In this document: positions 14,825 to 22,537 of the stretch, in pieces
Layout of the letters: every line of letters starts with the position of its first letter
How positions within the stretch are numbered: position 1 is the first letter of the stretch
From: an uncultured Clostridia bacterium
Lineage (GTDB): Bacteria; Bacillota; Clostridia; Christensenellales; CAG-138
Assembly (NCBI GenBank): GCA_937900325.1
Contig: CALCEX010000022.1
Location: 1-29,895, forward strand
Direction of reading: 5' to 3'
DNA length: 29,895 nucleotides
Program-made: the position numbers and the translations under genes
The notes under the pieces: model-generated
Told to the model about the DNA's origin: nothing
The model's database searches: none
What the model saw: only the letters and a program-made list of their open reading frames with translations

Positions 14825-17170
14825 TTATTTTTCCTCCTTTGTCCATTCGTCCTTTATAAGCCCGGCGCGGCTGAATTCGGCGAACAGCACATGGGGCGTT
14901 ATGGGAATGGTGTTTATCGCGATGCCGGTGGCGTTATATATGGCGTTGCGTATGGCGGGCGCACCGGAGCAGGCGGGGGGTTCGCCGAGGGCCTTCGTGC
15001 CGAAGGGACTGGTAGGCTCGGGGTTCTGTATGAATTCCGCCCGAAGGTCGGGATGATCCATAAAGGTGGAAAGCTTGTAGTCCAGCAGGTTGTTGTTCAG
15101 CGGCCTGCCGGTTTTGGGATCGAACAGAAGCTGCTCGGAAAGGCCGTAGCCTATCGCCATGCTCATGCCGCCATGCACCTGAGCCTCCGCCAGCGCGGGG
15201 TTGATGAGCCTGCCGCAGTCGTGTACGTTTATCATATCCACAAGCTTTACCCTGCACATGGGTATGTCTACCTCCACCTCTGCAAAGGTACAGCCGAAGG
15301 AGTAGGCGTTATTGCGTATGGTGTAGGTGGATTCGGCGGTTATATGCTCGCTGTGTACGGGGTTGTACTGGGCGGTCATGGCAAGCTCTGAAAGGCTCAT
15401 GAGCACCCGCCCGTCAGGCACGCGCACTATGTTTCCCTCCGCTATGTCCATATTATGCACGGGCTGGCGCGTTACCTCGCAGGCGTAGTCGAGTATCTTC
15501 TTGCGCAGCAGGTCGCCCGTCTGGCGTATGTAGAAGCCCGCAACATAGGTCTGGCGGGAGGCGTAGGCGCCCAGGCCCGTGGGGGTTATGTCGGTATCCT
15601 GGCAGCTCACAACGTGTACGTCCTTATAGCTTCTGAGGCCTATGACCTCGGCGGCCATCTGGGCGTAGGCGGTGTCCGCGCCCTGGCCTATCTCCGTCTC
15701 GCCGCACTGCATGGTAACGGTGCCGTCAAGGTTGAGCTGCATACGGTTGGAGCTGGTCTCAAGAGATATGGGGTATACGGCGGTGTTGTACCAGAAGGCG
15801 GCAAGGCCGATGCCCCGGCGCACAGGGCCGGTATCCTTGGCGTATTCTGCGGCCTTGCGGCGGTAGTCTATGGCCTTTGCGCCCTTTTCAAGGCACATAC
15901 GGAAGGAATCGTAGTAATTCTCGTTCTTGGAGAAGCCGTCCACAAAGCCCTTGGGCATAATTACCTTATCCCTGTAATCCATGGGATCCAGGCCCAATGC
16001 CCTTGCGCATTCGTCTATGTTGGAATCATCCGCAAATGACGCCTGCGGCATGCCGTAGCCCCTCATTGCGCCCGCCGCAGGGCGGTTGGTGAATACGGTG
16101 TATGCGTCGCCCTCAAAATTGCCGCAGGGGTATATCTGGGGGAACGAGCCCATTGCCTTTGCCACTATGCTGTGGCCGTGGGAGGCGTATGCGCCCTGAT
16201 TGGAGAAGCACTCCACCTTTCGCGCGGCGATGGCGCCGTCCTTGCGCAGCCAGGTTATTATGTGGAAGCGTATGGCGTGGCGCACCCGGTTGGATACGAA
16301 GGTCTCCTCGCGGGAGCAGTCAATGCGGACGCAGCGCCCGCCTACCTGAGCGCAGCACCAGGCGCAAAGGGGTTCATAGAGGGCGTCCTGCTTGTTGCCG
16401 AAGCCGCCGCCTATGTAGGGCTTTACTATTCTTATATCCGCCCAGGGACGGCCCAGCGCCTGCCCTACCACGCGGCGGATTATATGAGGTATCTGGGTGG
16501 AGGAGATCACGGTGAGCCTGCCGTTTTCTTCATACGCAAAGCAGCCGTGATTCTCTATGTGGCAGTGCTGTACAGTGGGCGTCTCATACCAGCCCTCGAC
16601 CCTGATAAGCCCGGGCTCCTTTATAGCGCCGGCGTAGTCGCCCTTTTGAATGGAGGTGTGCCTGAGTATGTTGTTGGGATAGCTGTCGTGGAGCCGGGGC
16701 GCGCCGTCCTTCATGGCCTCCTGAACGTCGAGCACGAAGGGAAGCTCCTCGTATTCCACCTTCAGGGCGCGGACGCCCTGATTGGCGGCGACCTCATTTT
16801 CGGCTATTACCACGGCAACGTCGTCGCCGTAGTAGCGGACGTGGCGGTTAAGCAGAAGCCTGTCCTTTACGTCCTGGTGGTCTGGATCCATGCTCCAGGG
16901 GTGGCCGGCGGTGGGGAAGGGTATATCCGGCACGTCGAAGCAGGTCAGCACCTTTACGACGCCGGGTATCTTCTCCGCGTCGGAGGTATCTATACTCTTT
17001 ACGAAGCCGTGGGCGATGGTGGAATGCTTTATGCGCGCATAAAGCGCGTCGCCCGGCATACGGTCCTCGTAGTATCTGGTGCGTCCGGTCACCTTGTCAA
17101 AGGCGTCCACGCGCACCTCGCTCCTGCCGACCGGATGCCCGGCCTGAGCGGAATGATCGTCCCTATTCAT
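14825..17170 (-). CDS. xdhA: xanthine dehydrogenase, molybdenum-binding subunit
   Basis: A 781-aa Mo subunit that hydroxylates the purine ring (hypoxanthine to xanthine to urate in the standard direction). Visible motifs are the N-terminal VGRSEVRVDAFDKVTGRTRY, GGGFGNKQD (residues 254-262), AMRGYG (368-373) near the substrate Arg region, GETEIGQG (490-497) for the cofactor, and the catalytic Glu730 in KALGEPP. AAGGAGGATAAGC precedes ATG 17170. The divergent operon contains a MocA-type cytidylyltransferase, so the cofactor is probably the cytosine dinucleotide form. Selenium dependence is possible but cannot be read from this subunit. Very long open frames on the opposite strand are shadows of its G+C-rich codons. 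Confidence 0.93.
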   Translation of the reverse strand: MNRDDHSAQAGHPVGRSEVRVDAFDKVTGRTRYYEDRMPGDALYARIKHSTIAHGFVKSIDTSDAEKIPGVVKVLTCFDVPDIPFPTAGHPWSMDPDHQDVKDRLLLNRHVRYYGDDVAVVIAENEVAANQGVRALKVEYEELPFVLDVQEAMKDGAPRLHDSYPNNILRHTSIQKGDYAGAIKEPGLIRVEGWYETPTVQHCHIENHGCFAYEENGRLTVISSTQIPHIIRRVVGQALGRPWADIRIVKPYIGGGFGNKQDALYEPLCAWCCAQVGGRCVRIDCSREETFVSNRVRHAIRFHIITWLRKDGAIAARKVECFSNQGAYASHGHSIVAKAMGSFPQIYPCGNFEGDAYTVFTNRPAAGAMRGYGMPQASFADDSNIDECARALGLDPMDYRDKVIMPKGFVDGFSKNENYYDSFRMCLEKGAKAIDYRRKAAEYAKDTGPVRRGIGLAAFWYNTAVYPISLETSSNRMQLNLDGTVTMQCGETEIGQGADTAYAQMAAEVIGLRSYKDVHVVSCQDTDITPTGLGAYASRQTYVAGFYIRQTGDLLRKKILDYACEVTRQPVHNMDIAEGNIVRVPDGRVLMSLSELAMTAQYNPVHSEHITAESTYTIRNNAYSFGCTFAEVEVDIPMCRVKLVDMINVHDCGRLINPALAEAQVHGGMSMAIGYGLSEQLLFDPKTGRPLNNNLLDYKLSTFMDHPDLRAEFIQNPEPTSPFGTKALGEPPACSGAPAIRNAIYNATGIAINTIPITPHVLFAEFSRAGLIKDEWTKEEK

Positions 17171-17202
17171 TGCTTATCCTCCTTATCGTTAAAGCTGAGG
17201 GG

Positions 17203-18897
17203 TCAGACTTCTATAAACTTAAAGTTGGCGGAGTCAAACAGGCCCTTGTCCGTAAGGCGTATGGCGGGTATGACCGGAAGCGCCAGGAAGGAGAGGGCGA
17301 CAAGCGGGTCGCTCTTCTTGTCTACGCCGATGTATGCCGCGGCGTCCAGCAGGGCCCGCTGTATCTCAAGCACGCTGTCCACAGGCGCGTCGGTCATAAG
17401 ACCTGCTATGGGAAGGGGCAGGCGGGCCAGAACTATGCCGTGGCTGACCACGCAGAAGCCGCCGCCGCATTCCCTGAGGGAGTCGGCCGCAAGCAGCATA
17501 TCGTCGTCGTTATCGCCTACCATTACCAGATTGTGCGAATCGTGGGCAACGGTGGAGGCTATGGCTCCGCCGTGGATATTGAAGCCCTGGACTATGCCCA
17601 GGCCTATGTTGCCCAGGGCATGGTGGCGTTCTATTACCGCCAGCTTGTTGAGGCCGTTTCCGGATACGAAGTTGCCCTCTGCATCGCGGCAGACGGGCAG
17701 GTCTCTGCGCTCTGTGACAAGCTGACCCTCTATCTGGCATATTACCGGCATGACCTCCTTTGCGCGGAGCTTGAGGCCGTCCCTGGGGATAGGAGCCATG
17801 TTCATGCTGGTGTATACCGCCTGGGGTATTATGGGCATGGGGGTGGGCTTGCCGTCATAAGGTCTGCCGAAGCGGGTGAATACCTTCAGCACCCTGAAGT
17901 CCTTAAGGTCCTCAAAGAGCACCATGTCGCCCTTGTAGCCGGGGGCTATGGCGCCTATGTTGCGCAGGCCGTAGGCGCGGGCGGCGTTGTAGCTGGCCAT
18001 CTTTACCGCCTGTACGGGATCCATGCCGCACCTTACCGCCATGCGGGCTATGCAGTTTATATGGCCCTCGCGGCGGATATTCTCGATGTGCTTGTCGTCC
18101 GTGCAGAACATCATGTTGTCAGTCGGGAGGCGGTGCTTTACTATCTCGGTCATGAGCTCCTCCATGCCGTTGGCGGCGGAGCCCACCCTGAGGAGTATCC
18201 TCATGCCGATGCGGAGCTTTTCGAGCACCTCGTTATAATTGCTGCATTCGTGATCGGTGGATGGGCCGGCTACCCTGTATGCGTTGAGGGCGCGGCCGGA
18301 AAGCAGGGGCGCGTGGCCGTCTATGGGCCGCCCGTCAAAGAGGCGGAGCTTATCCATCATATCCTTTGAACAGTTTATGGTGGATACGGCGTCCATCACC
18401 TCGCCAAGGCCGAGTATGCGGCTCTTGCGCATGAATTGCTCCATATCCTCGGCGGTAAGGGTAGCGCCGGAGTTTTCGAACGGAGTTGCCGGAACGCAGG
18501 AGGGCATCATGAACAGCACCCTGAGCGGCAGGTCGTCGGATAGCTTGTATATGGCCCGCACGCCCGCTACGCCGCAGACGTTGGCTATCTCGTGAGGATC
18601 GGCGATTATGGTGGTGGTGCCGTGGGGCATTATTACCCGGGAGAAGGAATCTGGTATGACCATGCTGCTCTCTATGTGTACATGGGCGTCTATGAAGCCG
18701 GGGCAGAGGTACGCGCCGCCCGCGTCTATCTCCTCCTTGGCGGTGAAGCCCCTGCCCACGCCTATAATGGTATCCTCCGAGAGGGCGACGTCGCCTTCCA
18801 GTATTTCGTTTGTAAATACGTTAACTATCCTTGCGTTCTTTACCACAAGCGTTGCCTCGCCCTTCAGGGCCGCAGTGATAAGTTCGGATTGTTTCAT
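17203..18897 (-). CDS. ade: adenine deaminase
   Basis: A 564-aa metal-dependent adenine deaminase (adenine to hypoxanthine plus ammonia), amidohydrolase superfamily. Motifs are PGFIDAHVHIESSM (metal-binding His-x-His), the ADPHEIANVCG segment typical of bacterial Ade, CTDDKHIENI (the late Asp region), and the C-terminal AHDSHNLVMVGDND domain. The length is near the usual 570-600. GGAGGAAACC precedes ATG 18897. It leads the ade-xdhABC operon (32-bp gap to xdhA), so its product hypoxanthine can pass to the hydroxylase encoded next. It diverges from the guanine-riboswitch operon across a 408-bp control region. Confidence 0.94.
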   Translation of the reverse strand: MKQSELITAALKGEATLVVKNARIVNVFTNEILEGDVALSEDTIIGVGRGFTAKEEIDAGGAYLCPGFIDAHVHIESSMVIPDSFSRVIMPHGTTTIIADPHEIANVCGVAGVRAIYKLSDDLPLRVLFMMPSCVPATPFENSGATLTAEDMEQFMRKSRILGLGEVMDAVSTINCSKDMMDKLRLFDGRPIDGHAPLLSGRALNAYRVAGPSTDHECSNYNEVLEKLRIGMRILLRVGSAANGMEELMTEIVKHRLPTDNMMFCTDDKHIENIRREGHINCIARMAVRCGMDPVQAVKMASYNAARAYGLRNIGAIAPGYKGDMVLFEDLKDFRVLKVFTRFGRPYDGKPTPMPIIPQAVYTSMNMAPIPRDGLKLRAKEVMPVICQIEGQLVTERRDLPVCRDAEGNFVSGNGLNKLAVIERHHALGNIGLGIVQGFNIHGGAIASTVAHDSHNLVMVGDNDDDMLLAADSLRECGGGFCVVSHGIVLARLPLPIAGLMTDAPVDSVLEIQRALLDAAAYIGVDKKSDPLVALSFLALPVIPAIRLTDKGLFDSANFKFIEV

Positions 18898-18970
18898 CGG
18901 TTTCCTCCATTCTTATAAAATACCATCGATACGCCAATACGGACGCAAAAGACGCCCAAACAAAAACATT

Positions 18971-19017
18971 AAGATTTAAACAAAGTTTGTTAGATAATTG
19001 TTTATTGCAGTATAGCA
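18971..19017 (-). promoter_or_regulatory. promoter and leader of the ade-xdh operon
   Basis: On the minus strand an extended -10, TGCTATACT (TATACT at 19009-19014), with a weak -35 at 17 nt. Transcription would begin near 19002, leaving a leader of about 105 nt. The leader contains the dyad AACAAA-G-TTTGTT near 18979-18991, a possible operator. No aptamer resembling the plus-strand riboswitch was found in this leader. Confidence 0.5.
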
Positions 19018-19102
19018 CAATCGAGCTTATCAGAAAAGCCCTTTTTTACGGTAAACCATGCCATATAAAGCGAACGGGATTTTTAAGTACGCACTGCCGC
19101 TG

Positions 19103-19140
19103 TTGATTTTTTTCCTTTGGGGTGATAATATAAAAATCAA
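19103..19140 (+). promoter_or_regulatory. promoter of the hydantoinase/guanine deaminase operon within an inverted repeat
   Basis: TTGATT (19103-19108), 17 nt and TAATAT (19126-19131), with TGA just before the -10 (extended -10). Transcription would start near 19138, about 10 nt before the riboswitch aptamer. Perfect 9-bp arms TTGATTTTT (19103-19111) and AAAAATCAA (19132-19140) bracket the promoter, suggesting an additional protein operator. Confidence 0.6.
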
Positions 19141-19148
19141 CCAGGAAA

Positions 19149-19221
19149 GTGTTCATATAATCCCGTGATCTCTATCGGACGGGAGTTTCTACGGGCCACC
19201 GCAATGGCCTGCTATGAGCGC
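19149..19221 (+). promoter_or_regulatory. guanine-class purine riboswitch aptamer
   Basis: All conserved parts of the purine aptamer are present. P1 is GTGTTCATA (19149-19157) with TATGAGCGC (19213-19221). J1/2 starts TAAT. P2 is CCCGT (19162-19166) with ACGGG (19179-19183). J2/3 contains the invariant TTTCTAC. P3 is CGGGCCA (19192-19198) with TGGCCTG (19205-19211), and L3 is CCGCAA. L2 GG (19177-19178) can kiss L3 CC (19199-19200). The specificity base before the P1 3' strand is C (19212, equivalent to C74), so guanine or hypoxanthine is the expected ligand, not adenine. L2 is 12 nt where 7 is usual. It leads an operon containing guanine deaminase. Confidence 0.85.
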
Positions 19222-19265
19222 CGAGCGTACAGCGTTGCTGTACAGCCGGGCGCTTTTTGCTTTTT
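19217..19265 (+). terminator. riboswitch-controlled intrinsic terminator
   Basis: The basal stem is AGCGCC (19217-19222) with GGCGCT (19249-19254). The upper stem is GTACAGC (19227-19233) with GCTGTAC (19237-19243). T-runs follow (19254-19258 and 19261-19265). Bases 19217-19221 are shared with the 3' strand of aptamer P1, so ligand-stabilised P1 and the terminator cannot both form. Ligand binding should therefore permit read-through. Confidence 0.75.
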
Positions 19266-19305
19266 ACATATCAACAGCCTATATGGGCCAGGAGGAAGAA
19301 GGACA

Positions 19306-20670
19306 ATGCGCATACTTATCAAAAACGGCACCATAGTAAACGCAAGCGGCAGGGAACGCAAGGACATACTTACAGACGGCGGCAGGATAATCGCCATAGG
19401 CGGCAATCTTGACGCTGCGGGCGCGGAGGTAATAGACGCCGCAGGCTGCTATGTCATGCCGGGCTTCATAGACACCCATACCCACTTTGACCTTGACGTG
19501 GGGCTCTGCGTTACGGCGGATAATTTCAGGACGGGCACCCGGGCTGCGGCGCTGGGCGGAACCACCTGCGTGCTTGACTTTGCGACCCAGGACAGGGACG
19601 GCACGCTTAAGCAGGCCCTTGAGGAATGGCACAAAAAGGCCGAGGGCAGCAGCTGTAATTACGGCTTCCATATGGCCATAGCCCGCTGGGACGCCGGAAC
19701 CGAAAAAGAGATGGATTACATGAGCGACAACGGCGTCACCTCATATAAAATGTACATGGTATACGACGGCCTTAAGGTGGACGACGGCCAGATATACGCC
19801 GCACTCAAGACCGCCCGCGACCACGGCGCGCTCATCGGAATACACTGCGAGAACTGGGAGGTGCTGCTCCGCCGCATAGAGGAGCTGAAGGCCCGGGGAG
19901 TGACCGAGCCCTGGGGCCATCCGCTCTCTCGCCCTGCGGAGGTGGAGGCGGAGGCCGTTGCGCGGTATATGCGCATAGCCCAGCTTGCGGAGACCCCTGC
20001 GTATGTGGTGCATCTTTCTACCGCAGAGGGGCTTGCCGAGGCCCTTCGGGCAAGGGCGAGGGGACAGGAGGTATACCTCGAGACCTGCCCTCAATATCTG
20101 CTTTTGACCGACGACAGGTACAGGGATCCAGACGGGGTGAAGTTCATAATGAGCCCGCCTCTGCGCAAGGACGCCGACCGCGAGCAGCTCTGGCAGGGAC
20201 TCAAGGAGGGAGAGCTGGACACCATAGGCACGGATCACTGCTCCTTTACCATGAAGCAGAAGCTGCTCGGCGGCGGGAAATTCTTCAGGACGCCAAACGG
20301 CGGCGCGGGCGTTCAGCACAGGGGCCAGCTCATATATACCTATGGCGTTTGCGAGGGCAGGCTGACGCTGGAGGATATGGTAAAGTACCTTTCCTACAAT
20401 CCTTCGCGGCTTTTCGGCATGCCGGACAGGGGCGAGATAGCCGAGGAAAAGGCTGCGGATATAGTCGTATGGGATCCTTCGGTATCCGGCACCATAACCG
20501 ATACCAACCACGCTTACAACTGCGACAATTCGGTCTTTGCGGGCTTTGACGTAAAGGGCGCCGCGCGCGACGTTATTTTAAACGGCGAGCATATTGTTGA
20601 AAACGGCAGCATAAAGCTTGAAGGCCGGGGCAGATACATAAGCCGTACCGGCTATATGAAGCTGAGATGA
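19306..20670 (+). CDS. dihydropyrimidinase / hydantoinase-family cyclic amidohydrolase
   Basis: A 454-aa zinc cyclic amidohydrolase that opens ring amides such as dihydropyrimidines, hydantoins or, in purine pathways, related imidazole or ureido intermediates. Visible are His58-x-His60 in DTHTHFD, the carboxylated lysine Lys148 in TSYKMYM, His180 in IGIHCEN, YVVHLSTAEG, CPQYLLL and the late GTDHCSF Asp. The start at ATG 19306 follows GGAGGAAGAAGG; the upstream open frame runs through the riboswitch and is not used. It is the first gene of the riboswitch operon and overlaps mocA by 4 nt. In gut anaerobes, related hydantoinases occur in urate- and purine-degradation clusters. The exact substrate here is inferred only. 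Confidence 0.88.
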   Translation: MRILIKNGTIVNASGRERKDILTDGGRIIAIGGNLDAAGAEVIDAAGCYVMPGFIDTHTHFDLDVGLCVTADNFRTGTRAAALGGTTCVLDFATQDRDGTLKQALEEWHKKAEGSSCNYGFHMAIARWDAGTEKEMDYMSDNGVTSYKMYMVYDGLKVDDGQIYAALKTARDHGALIGIHCENWEVLLRRIEELKARGVTEPWGHPLSRPAEVEAEAVARYMRIAQLAETPAYVVHLSTAEGLAEALRARARGQEVYLETCPQYLLLTDDRYRDPDGVKFIMSPPLRKDADREQLWQGLKEGELDTIGTDHCSFTMKQKLLGGGKFFRTPNGGAGVQHRGQLIYTYGVCEGRLTLEDMVKYLSYNPSRLFGMPDRGEIAEEKAADIVVWDPSVSGTITDTNHAYNCDNSVFAGFDVKGAARDVILNGEHIVENGSIKLEGRGRYISRTGYMKLR

Positions 20671-21266
20671 AGCGCGCCGGGATAGGCTGCGTGCTCATGG
20701 CGGCGGGCAGCTCCGCCCGCTTCGGCGTCAACAAGCTGCTTACGGATTTCTGCGGAAAGACGCTTATAGAGCGGGCCATGGAGGCGATACCGCGGGATAA
20801 GCTTTGCCGGGCGGCGGTGGTGAGCCAGTATGACCGGGTGCTGTCCATGGCATTGGAAACAGGCTTCCTGGCGGTAAGGAACGACAGGCCGGAGGACGGC
20901 GTCAGCCGTACCATACGGCTTGGCCTGAATGCGTTGGGAAATGTGGACGCCGCCATGTTCATGGTGGCGGATCAGCCCTGCCTGAGCCGGCGGAGCGCGG
21001 AGGGTCTTGTGAATTTTTATTTGAAAGAGCCGGACAGGATAGCCGCCATGGCGTACGGCTCGCGCAGGGGGAATCCGGTGATATTCCCAAAGGATATGTT
21101 TATGGATCTGCGCAACCTCACGGGAGATACGGGGGGAAGCGCCGTAATATGTAAAAAGCAGGATAAGCTCAGGCTTTATCAGGTGGAGGACGAGCTGGAG
21201 CTGTTCGATGCGGACAGAGCCGCCGAGCTGGAAATGCTGAAGAGGAAAAGGGAGGGAACCATATGA
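20667..21266 (+). CDS. mocA: MocA-type molybdopterin cytidylyltransferase
   Basis: A 199-aa cytosolic nucleotidyltransferase that attaches CMP to molybdopterin, making the cofactor used by xanthine dehydrogenase-type hydroxylases. The N-terminal MAAGSSARFGVNKLL loop binds CTP, MVADQPCL carries the metal-binding Asp, and RRGNPVIF and GDTGGSAV complete the MobA/MocA pattern. ATG 20667 overlaps the preceding stop (ATGA). Its place in this operon ties cofactor maturation to purine breakdown. The YgfJ-like branch of this family travels with selenium-dependent molybdenum hydroxylases, but which branch this protein belongs to needs an alignment. Confidence 0.88.
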   Translation: MKRAGIGCVLMAAGSSARFGVNKLLTDFCGKTLIERAMEAIPRDKLCRAAVVSQYDRVLSMALETGFLAVRNDRPEDGVSRTIRLGLNALGNVDAAMFMVADQPCLSRRSAEGLVNFYLKEPDRIAAMAYGSRRGNPVIFPKDMFMDLRNLTGDTGGSAVICKKQDKLRLYQVEDELELFDADRAAELEMLKRKREGTI

Positions 21267-22537
21267 ACGGGAAAATAGAGGCCATAAAGGGCAACGTAGT
21301 ATACGCCGAGGCTTTAGGCGAGCTTACCGTTATGCCGGATAGCTGGATAGTCACAAAGGACGGCGTTATACAGGGGGTATTCGGCGAGCTGCCGGAGATG
21401 TACTCTGCGGCGGAGGCGACGGATTACGGCGATATGATAATCACACCGTCCTTTAGCGACCTGCACCTGCATGCACCCCAATACCCCATGCTGGGCCTTG
21501 GCATGGACCTTGAGCTTCTTGGCTGGCTGAACAAATATGCCTTCCCTACGGAGGCCATGTTCAGGGACGCGGGCTATGCCCGAAGTGTATATTCAAAGCT
21601 GGCCCATGCCCTTATAGAGAGAGGCACTACGCGGGTATGCATTTTCTCAAGCCTCCACAGGGAAGCGACCGATATACTTATGGACGAACTGGAAAAGGCG
21701 GGGGTCACCGGCTATGCAGGCAAGGTGAACATGGACCGCAACGGTTCAGGGGAGCTTACGGAGACCACGGAGGAATCCGTGGCCGCAACGAGGCGCTTTA
21801 TAGAGGAAAATAACGGCCGCAAGCTCATAAAGCCCATACTTACCCCGAGATTCACCCCCTCATGCACGAATGAGCTGATGGAGGAGCTTGGAAAAATAGC
21901 CGCCGAGTATCCGGAGATCCCGGTGCAGTCCCACCTTTCCGAAAACACCGACGAGATAAAATGGGTAAAGGAGCTGCACCCGGAATGCGCACAGTACTGG
22001 GAAACATACGATAAATACGGTCTTTGGAAAAACCGCACGGTTATGGCGCACTGCGTCTATTCGGACCAGCGGGAGCGGGCCGCCATGAAGAAGGCCGGCG
22101 TTTGGGCAGTGCATTGCCCCGATTCCAACACCTGCATAACAAGCGGAATTGCCCCGGTAAGGACAATGCTTAATGAGGGAGTAAAGGTGGCCATGGGTTC
22201 AGACATAGCGGGCGGGGCAAAGCTGTCCATGCTGGACGTGGCAACCGAGGCGATAAGGGCCTCCAAGCTGCGCTGGCTGTTTGGGGGAAAGAGGGATGAC
22301 GAGAGGTATCTGACCGTTGCCGAGGCGTTTTATCTCATTACCGGAGCGGGACAGGAGTACTTCGGAGCGCGTCCCGGCTTCGGCATAGGAGACAGGCTCC
22401 ATGCGGTGGTATTTGATGACCGCGAGATGGCCGACAACCCAAGGATGGATATTTCCGAGCGGCTCGAGAGGATGATCTATCTCGGCGAGCGGCAGGATAT
22501 AAGGGCCGTATACAGCGATGGCGTAAGGAGAATATGA
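21263..22537 (+). CDS. guaD: guanine deaminase
   Basis: A 424-aa zinc amidohydrolase converting guanine to xanthine plus ammonia. Family motifs are DLHLHAPQYP (metal His-x-His and substrate-binding segment), TRVCIFSSLHREAT, VQSHLSEN, VMAHCVYS and MGSDIAGG with the final metal Asp. The start overlaps the mocA stop by 4 nt (ATGA). Its substrate is the expected ligand of the riboswitch at the head of the operon, so guanine would induce its own breakdown. The product xanthine feeds the divergently encoded dehydrogenase. Confidence 0.93.
   Translation: MNGKIEAIKGNVVYAEALGELTVMPDSWIVTKDGVIQGVFGELPEMYSAAEATDYGDMIITPSFSDLHLHAPQYPMLGLGMDLELLGWLNKYAFPTEAMFRDAGYARSVYSKLAHALIERGTTRVCIFSSLHREATDILMDELEKAGVTGYAGKVNMDRNGSGELTETTEESVAATRRFIEENNGRKLIKPILTPRFTPSCTNELMEELGKIAAEYPEIPVQSHLSENTDEIKWVKELHPECAQYWETYDKYGLWKNRTVMAHCVYSDQRERAAMKKAGVWAVHCPDSNTCITSGIAPVRTMLNEGVKVAMGSDIAGGAKLSMLDVATEAIRASKLRWLFGGKRDDERYLTVAEAFYLITGAGQEYFGARPGFGIGDRLHAVVFDDREMADNPRMDISERLERMIYLGERQDIRAVYSDGVRRI

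Noticed and set aside
16172..17725. 517-codon open frame on the plus strand opposite xdhA and ade
   Set aside because: It spans two well-identified minus-strand genes, is rich in Ala, Gly, Tyr and Val as expected for a complementary shadow, and has no ribosome binding site. The same holds for the other long plus-strand frames between 13936 and 18979.
19149..19221. Adenine or 2'-deoxyguanosine riboswitch
   Set aside because: The specificity position is C, not U, which excludes adenine. The J2/3 bases TTTCTAC are those of guanine aptamers, not the altered set of 2'-deoxyguanosine classes. Binding tests would still be needed to exclude a variant.
19165..19305. N-terminal extension of the hydantoinase through the riboswitch
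   Set aside because: The extension is translated from the aptamer and terminator bases and is not family-like. ATG 19306 has a strong GGAGGAAG and gives the normal amidohydrolase N-terminus.
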